From: Hyphomicrobiales bacterium
Lineage (GTDB): Bacteria > Pseudomonadota > Alphaproteobacteria > Rhizobiales > CAJQND01
Assembly: GCA_028285595.1 (NCBI GenBank)
Contig: JANQOW010000101.1
Coordinates: 1-63,290 of the forward strand
Direction of reading: 5' to 3'
Length of the DNA stretch: 63,290 bases
Part shown: positions 59,689 through 63,290 of the stretch, piece by piece
Layout of the letters: the number at the start of each line of letters is the position of its first letter
Position numbering within the stretch: the stretch's first letter is position 1
Notes under the pieces: model-generated
Database searches by the model: none
The model's input: only the letters and a program-made list of their open reading frames with translations
What the model was told of the DNA's origin: nothing
Translations under genes and position numbers: made by a program

Positions 59689-60621
59689 ATGAGCACCACG
59701 ACAGTTGGCACCCATGTGACCCCGAGCAACGTTAATCGCACGCGTGATCGGATCACCGCGATGTTCCTCGGCAATGAAGCTCTGCGCGGCTACACATTGT
59801 TGTCGCCGACCCTGGTGGTGATGGCCATCGGTATCCTCGTCCCGTTTGCAATCTTGCTCACCATGAGCTTTTGGACGCAGGTGGCGTTCGAGTTCGACAC
59901 GACCCCCTCTCTGAACAACTATGCGAAAGCACTTGAGCACCCGGTGTATGAGACGCTTCTTTGGCGCTCAATCATGATCTCAGGCGCCTGCTCCATCGCA
60001 ACGGTGCTGTTGTCCTATCCCATGGCCTACTACGTCGCCTTCCATGTGAAGCGCTATAAGATGTTGTGGATCATTTTGATGACGCTTCCGTTCTGGACGA
60101 GCTACCTGCTCAGGGTGTTTGCCTGGAAGGTCATTTTAGGTTTCAACGGCGTCATCAATTCAGGGCTCAAGAGTGTCGGCATCATCGAGCAACCGATGGA
60201 GTTCCTGCTCTACAGCCCAACCGCCGTGGTGATTACTCTGGCCCATGCCTGGGCCGCCTTTGCAATCCTTCCGATCTATGTCTCACTGGAGAAGATTGAC
60301 CGCTCACTCTTGGAAGCGGCAACGGATCTTGGCGATGGCCCAGTGGCGCGGTTCTTCCGCATCACGTTGCCTTTGTCTCTGCCGGGCATCATCGCAGCCA
60401 CGTTGATCATCTTCATTCCAACGGTTGGTGACTATGTGACCCCGGCTCTGTTGGGTGGACCGGACGGGATCATGATGGCCAACATGATCCAAGCCATGTT
60501 CGGCAAGGTGAATGACTGGCCCATGGGGGCAGCGCTCTCTGTAGGCATGATGGTGACGGTTGCGGTCTTCGCCATCACCTTCATGTTTGTCTCGCGTAAA
60601 GCCACGGAGCAAATCGGATGA
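59689..60621 (+). CDS. potB: Polyamine-type ABC permease (PotB-like)
   Basis: 310 aa from ATG 59689, behind GGAGGT (an earlier TTG in frame at 59629 is rejected). Six spans and the permease EAA loop (EAATDLGDGPVARFFRITLPLSLPGII) are visible. It makes half of the channel with PotC. Its stop overlaps the potC start by 4 bases. Confidence 0.92.
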   Translation: MSTTTVGTHVTPSNVNRTRDRITAMFLGNEALRGYTLLSPTLVVMAIGILVPFAILLTMSFWTQVAFEFDTTPSLNNYAKALEHPVYETLLWRSIMISGACSIATVLLSYPMAYYVAFHVKRYKMLWIILMTLPFWTSYLLRVFAWKVILGFNGVINSGLKSVGIIEQPMEFLLYSPTAVVITLAHAWAAFAILPIYVSLEKIDRSLLEAATDLGDGPVARFFRITLPLSLPGIIAATLIIFIPTVGDYVTPALLGGPDGIMMANMIQAMFGKVNDWPMGAALSVGMMVTVAVFAITFMFVSRKATEQIG

Positions 60622-61436
60622 GTGAAGTATCCTACATTGATCGGCCGAACCGCACCTTGGCTGTTTACGCGATTGCCTATCTTCTGTTCTTGTACATCCC
60701 GGTTTTGTTCCTGCCGTTGTTCTCCTTCAACGATGCCATTTATGTGGCGTTTCCGCTGAAGGGGTTTACCACCAAATGGTATGAGCAGCTGTTCAACAAC
60801 GAGCCCATGTTTGCTGCCTTGTTGAACAGCGTGCAAGTGGGGGCTGTTACTGCGACGGTCTCCACACTGCTTGGAGTGTTCGCGGCTAAAGCGGTCACCC
60901 GCTACCGGATGCCCGGTAAGAATCCAGTGGTCGGGTTCATTATGCTCCCACTCGTGATCCCAGGGATCATTTTTGGTGTTGCCCTGCTCATCTTGATGAG
61001 CCGGCTAGGCGTGCCATTGTCTCTCTACACTGTGACGCTCGGCCATATCATCGTCTGCGTTCCGTTCTCAATGGCCACGCTGATCCCGCGGTTTGAAGGG
61101 TTCGACAAATCGATCGAAGAAGCCTCCGCTGATCTTGGTGAGAACATGTTCGGCACATTTTGGCGGGTTACGCTCCCCATGGTGTTCCCGGGGTTGGTGG
61201 CCAGCTTCCTACTCTGCTTCACCATTTCATTTGATGAGTTCATCATGGCGTTCTTCCTGTCGGGAACCGAGCCTACCTTGCCCATCTTCATTTGGAATCA
61301 GTTGCGTTTTCCGCAGCGGGTGCCGGGCGTGCTGGCTCTGGGCACTATCATTCTGGTGATATCGTTTGCCGTTGTGTTCTTTGCGCAATGGATCAGGAAC
61401 GTTGGCATTCACGACAAAACCAAGCGGGGAATGTAA
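60618..61436 (+). CDS. potC: Polyamine-type ABC permease (PotC-like)
   Basis: 272 aa with six spans. The EAA loop is EEASADLGENMFGTFWRVTLPMVFPGLVAS. It starts within the potB stop (ATGA) and is followed 3 bases later by potA, so the importer genes form one unit. It passes the substrate across the inner membrane with PotB. Confidence 0.92.
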   Translation: MSEVSYIDRPNRTLAVYAIAYLLFLYIPVLFLPLFSFNDAIYVAFPLKGFTTKWYEQLFNNEPMFAALLNSVQVGAVTATVSTLLGVFAAKAVTRYRMPGKNPVVGFIMLPLVIPGIIFGVALLILMSRLGVPLSLYTVTLGHIIVCVPFSMATLIPRFEGFDKSIEEASADLGENMFGTFWRVTLPMVFPGLVASFLLCFTISFDEFIMAFFLSGTEPTLPIFIWNQLRFPQRVPGVLALGTIILVISFAVVFFAQWIRNVGIHDKTKRGM

Positions 61437-61439
61437 ATC

Positions 61440-62543
61440 ATGAGCAGTTCGGACCCCATGATATCCATTCGGTCAGTCGCCAAGAGTTTCGGCCCGGTGC
61501 GGGCCGTTGAGGCGGTTTCGATGGAAATCGCAGAAGGTGAGTTCTTCTCGCTTCTCGGACCTTCTGGGTGTGGAAAGACAACCTTGCTTCGGATGCTTGC
61601 CGGATTTGAAACGCCGACGTCGGGCGAGATCTTCATCGATGATCAGCCCATGTCTTCTGTGCCGCCACACCAAAGGCCAGTGAACATGGTGTTCCAAAGC
61701 TATGCCATTTTCCCCCACCTTAATGTGAGGGCCAACATTGCGTACGGTCTACGCAAGCAGAAACTACCGAAGCAACAACAGAATGCCATGGTCGATGAGA
61801 TGCTGGAGCTCATCAAGCTGCCAGGCTACGGAGATCGCCGCTCGCACGAACTGTCCGGTGGCGAACGCCAGCGGGTCGCGCTTGCGCGGGCTCTGATAAA
61901 ACGACCCAAGGTGCTGCTGCTTGATGAGCCGCTCGGCGCACTCGACAAGCAATTGCGCGAGCAGATGCAGCTTGAGCTGCGTGCGCTGCAGCGGTCAGTT
62001 GGCATCACATTTGTTTTCGTGACCCATGATCAGGAGGAAGCTCTGACCATGTCGGATCGAATAGCCGTCATGTCTAAAGGGCGTTGCCTGCAAATTGATA
62101 CACCAAACCGGCTCTACGAGGCGCCAAGCAACCGCGAGGTTGCCGCTTTTATCGGCACGATCAACTTTTTCGATGCGAGCATCAAATCCGTCAACGGTGA
62201 AACAGCAAATGTCGATGCAGGTGTCCTTGGCGAAGTTAAAGCACCTGTGGGTGATGGAACATTTGCGAGCGGCATGAAAGTGTTGCTCGCCATCAGGCCT
62301 GAGAAACTCTCAATTGAAAGCAAGAAACCCAAACGTTCCGCCCATGCCGTTGAAGGCGTTCTGGATGCTGCGGCGTACTTGGGTGAGCGCAGCCACTATT
62401 ATGTGCGCGTTGATGGAATCGAGCGGCCCATTGCTGTATCGGCCCAGAATGCGCACCGGATGCTGGAAGGGATCGACGATCAGCCGCGGCCAGTATGGTT
62501 GTCATGGTCGAGTGACTCGGCCGTCATACTGGATGCTAAGTGA
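61440..62543 (+). CDS. potA: Polyamine-type ABC importer ATPase (PotA-like)
   Basis: 367 aa. Walker A GPSGCGKTTLLRMLAGFE, signature LSGGERQRVALARAL, Walker B VLLLDEPLGALD and the HDQEEAL switch are complete. The C-terminal TOBE-type domain (about residues 245-367) is typical of PotA/FbpC. It drives PotBC. Its stop overlaps the frame that leads into the regulator gene. Confidence 0.93.
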   Translation: MSSSDPMISIRSVAKSFGPVRAVEAVSMEIAEGEFFSLLGPSGCGKTTLLRMLAGFETPTSGEIFIDDQPMSSVPPHQRPVNMVFQSYAIFPHLNVRANIAYGLRKQKLPKQQQNAMVDEMLELIKLPGYGDRRSHELSGGERQRVALARALIKRPKVLLLDEPLGALDKQLREQMQLELRALQRSVGITFVFVTHDQEEALTMSDRIAVMSKGRCLQIDTPNRLYEAPSNREVAAFIGTINFFDASIKSVNGETANVDAGVLGEVKAPVGDGTFASGMKVLLAIRPEKLSIESKKPKRSAHAVEGVLDAAAYLGERSHYYVRVDGIERPIAVSAQNAHRMLEGIDDQPRPVWLSWSSDSAVILDAK

Positions 62544-62599
62544 AGTGGAATAATGCCGGCTGGTTGGTACCATATGTCTGGCCGAACACAGAAAGAACA

Positions 62600-63268
62600 A
62601 TGCAAACAACGACGGCACGCACAATTGAACGCAAGCGCACCGCATCAAGGGAAGTTCGCCGACAGCAATTGATTGACGCAACGATCGACTCGATTGCCGA
62701 GTATGGCTTGTCTGCTACGACGATGGCGACCATCACGAGTTTTGCCAATCTGTCCCAAGGGATCGTAAACTTCCATTTCCGGAGCAAAGACCGCCTCCTG
62801 ATGGAGGCGGTGGGCTATCTCGCCGAAGAACACCACTTATTGTGGCAGAAGCGTTATGCGCAATCTGGTCCTTCAGCAAGAGAGCGGCTTTCGGCCCTTA
62901 TTGAGTCCGACTATCATCCCGACATCTGCAATCGGAAAAAGCTCACTGTCTGGTTTGCGTTCTATGGCGAGAAGAAATACCGGGACGCCTACCGTGAACG
63001 TTGCGCAAAGATTGATGAGGATCGCATTGCGGAAACCGTGCGCCTTTGCCGTCAGATTAAGGAAGAAGGCGGTTACGACCATGTGGACGCGTTGATGTTT
63101 GCACAAAGTCTTGAGGCCTTCACCGATGGCCTCTGGCTGAACATTCTCTTGTATCCAGATACGTTCACCCGCCAGCGGGCAAAGGATGAGTGTTTTGCCT
63201 ATCTGGCTTCGGTCTTTCCGGATCACTTTCCGCACCAGAGAGAATATCAGAGTTGCGAGCGATCATGA
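62600..63268 (+). CDS. betI: TetR-family repressor, BetI-like
   Basis: 222 aa. ATG 62600 (AGAAAG upstream) gives MQTTTARTIERKRTASREVRRQQLIDATIDSIAEYGLSATTMATI, with the QQLIDAT helix and the following LSQGIVNFHFRSKDRLLMEAVGYL helix-turn-helix of BetI. The C-terminal domain has the choline-binding-type layout of that family. A longer frame from 62540 is unlikely. It lies 3' of the importer genes and overlaps the next gene by 4 bases; the TGAACGTT repeats upstream of potD are probable binding sites. Confidence 0.88.
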   Translation: MQTTTARTIERKRTASREVRRQQLIDATIDSIAEYGLSATTMATITSFANLSQGIVNFHFRSKDRLLMEAVGYLAEEHHLLWQKRYAQSGPSARERLSALIESDYHPDICNRKKLTVWFAFYGEKKYRDAYRERCAKIDEDRIAETVRLCRQIKEEGGYDHVDALMFAQSLEAFTDGLWLNILLYPDTFTRQRAKDECFAYLASVFPDHFPHQREYQSCERS

Positions 63269-63290
63269 GCCGGGATCCGCGATACGACAT
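63265..63290 (+). CDS. Start of a gene, possibly trimethylamine/dimethylamine-dehydrogenase-like (3' truncated)
   Basis: ATG overlaps the repressor stop (ATGA) and eight codons can be read before the window ends: MSRDPRYD. The family of trimethylamine and dimethylamine dehydrogenases often begins with such an RDPRYDI motif. Eight codons are not enough for a firm call. Its place after a BetI-like repressor suggests that it belongs to the same amine regulon. Confidence 0.35.

Overview
The window looks like chromosomal DNA of a free-living, probably marine, alphaproteobacterium. The evidence is indirect: Irr-type iron boxes (a regulator of Alphaproteobacteria), an Entner-Doudoroff gene pair, an apparent adenylylsulfate reductase end, an SSS-domain histidine kinase with an XRE/DUF2083 regulator, and many ABC importers and oxidoreductases for methylated amines. 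No rRNA, tRNA, CRISPR array, insertion sequence or integrase was seen. Genes are densely packed, often with ATGA overlaps.

Layout. (1) 1-1460: 3' end of an aprA-like gene closed by a 15-bp hairpin, an unknown 117-aa protein, a SlyD-like FKBP isomerase and an unlisted 52-aa protein. (2) 1665-3218: convergent kdgK-like kinase and eda-like aldolase. (3) 3226-10691: iron region with DUF1513 propeller, imelysin, di-heme oxidoreductase, DUF2325 protein, an unknown partner, a ferric-iron binding protein, three Irr-box-like sites and an Rrf2 regulator lacking cluster cysteines. (4) 10728-12502: GST and a 3-hydroxyisobutyrate-dehydrogenase-like enzyme. (5) 24872 down to 12517: a co-directional 12-kb cluster with a Liv-type ABC importer, a HisKA-like protein without its histidine, a tartrate-dehydrogenase-like enzyme, an MttB-family protein, SRPBCC protein, Asp/Glu racemase-superfamily enzyme and a GcvT-fused FAD dehydrogenase, presumably for a methylated amine. 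(6) 25099-30518: XRE regulator, receiver protein, SSS histidine kinase, secreted protein. (7) 30553-31759: hydrolase and cupin.

(8) 31957-50320 is the most unusual part: a surface-glycan and lipid locus. It holds two pairs of paralogous DxD glycosyltransferases, an exostosin-like protein, a GDP-mannose 3,5-epimerase, an ABC exporter, a lone LptF/LptG permease, a glycosyltransferase resembling the actinobacterial phosphatidylinositol mannosyltransferase PimB', a NodZ/FUT8-like fucosyltransferase, then a CDP-alcohol phosphatidyltransferase, PgpA-type phosphatase, actinobacterial-type inositol-3-phosphate synthase, PlsC acyltransferase, an acyl carrier protein and a ketosynthase. Read together, these could make phosphatidylinositol and a mannosylated or otherwise glycosylated inositol lipid, which would be unexpected in this group.

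(9) 50199-63290: a PAS_5-like protein, a DDAH/amidinotransferase-family hydrolase, cupins, a class III aminotransferase, a methyltransferase, an FAD amine oxidase, a PotABCD-type importer with a BetI-like repressor and paired operator-like repeats, and the first codons of a possible trimethylamine-dehydrogenase-like gene. The recurring theme of regions 5 and 9 is uptake and oxidative demethylation of quaternary amines, polyamines or methylated guanidines.
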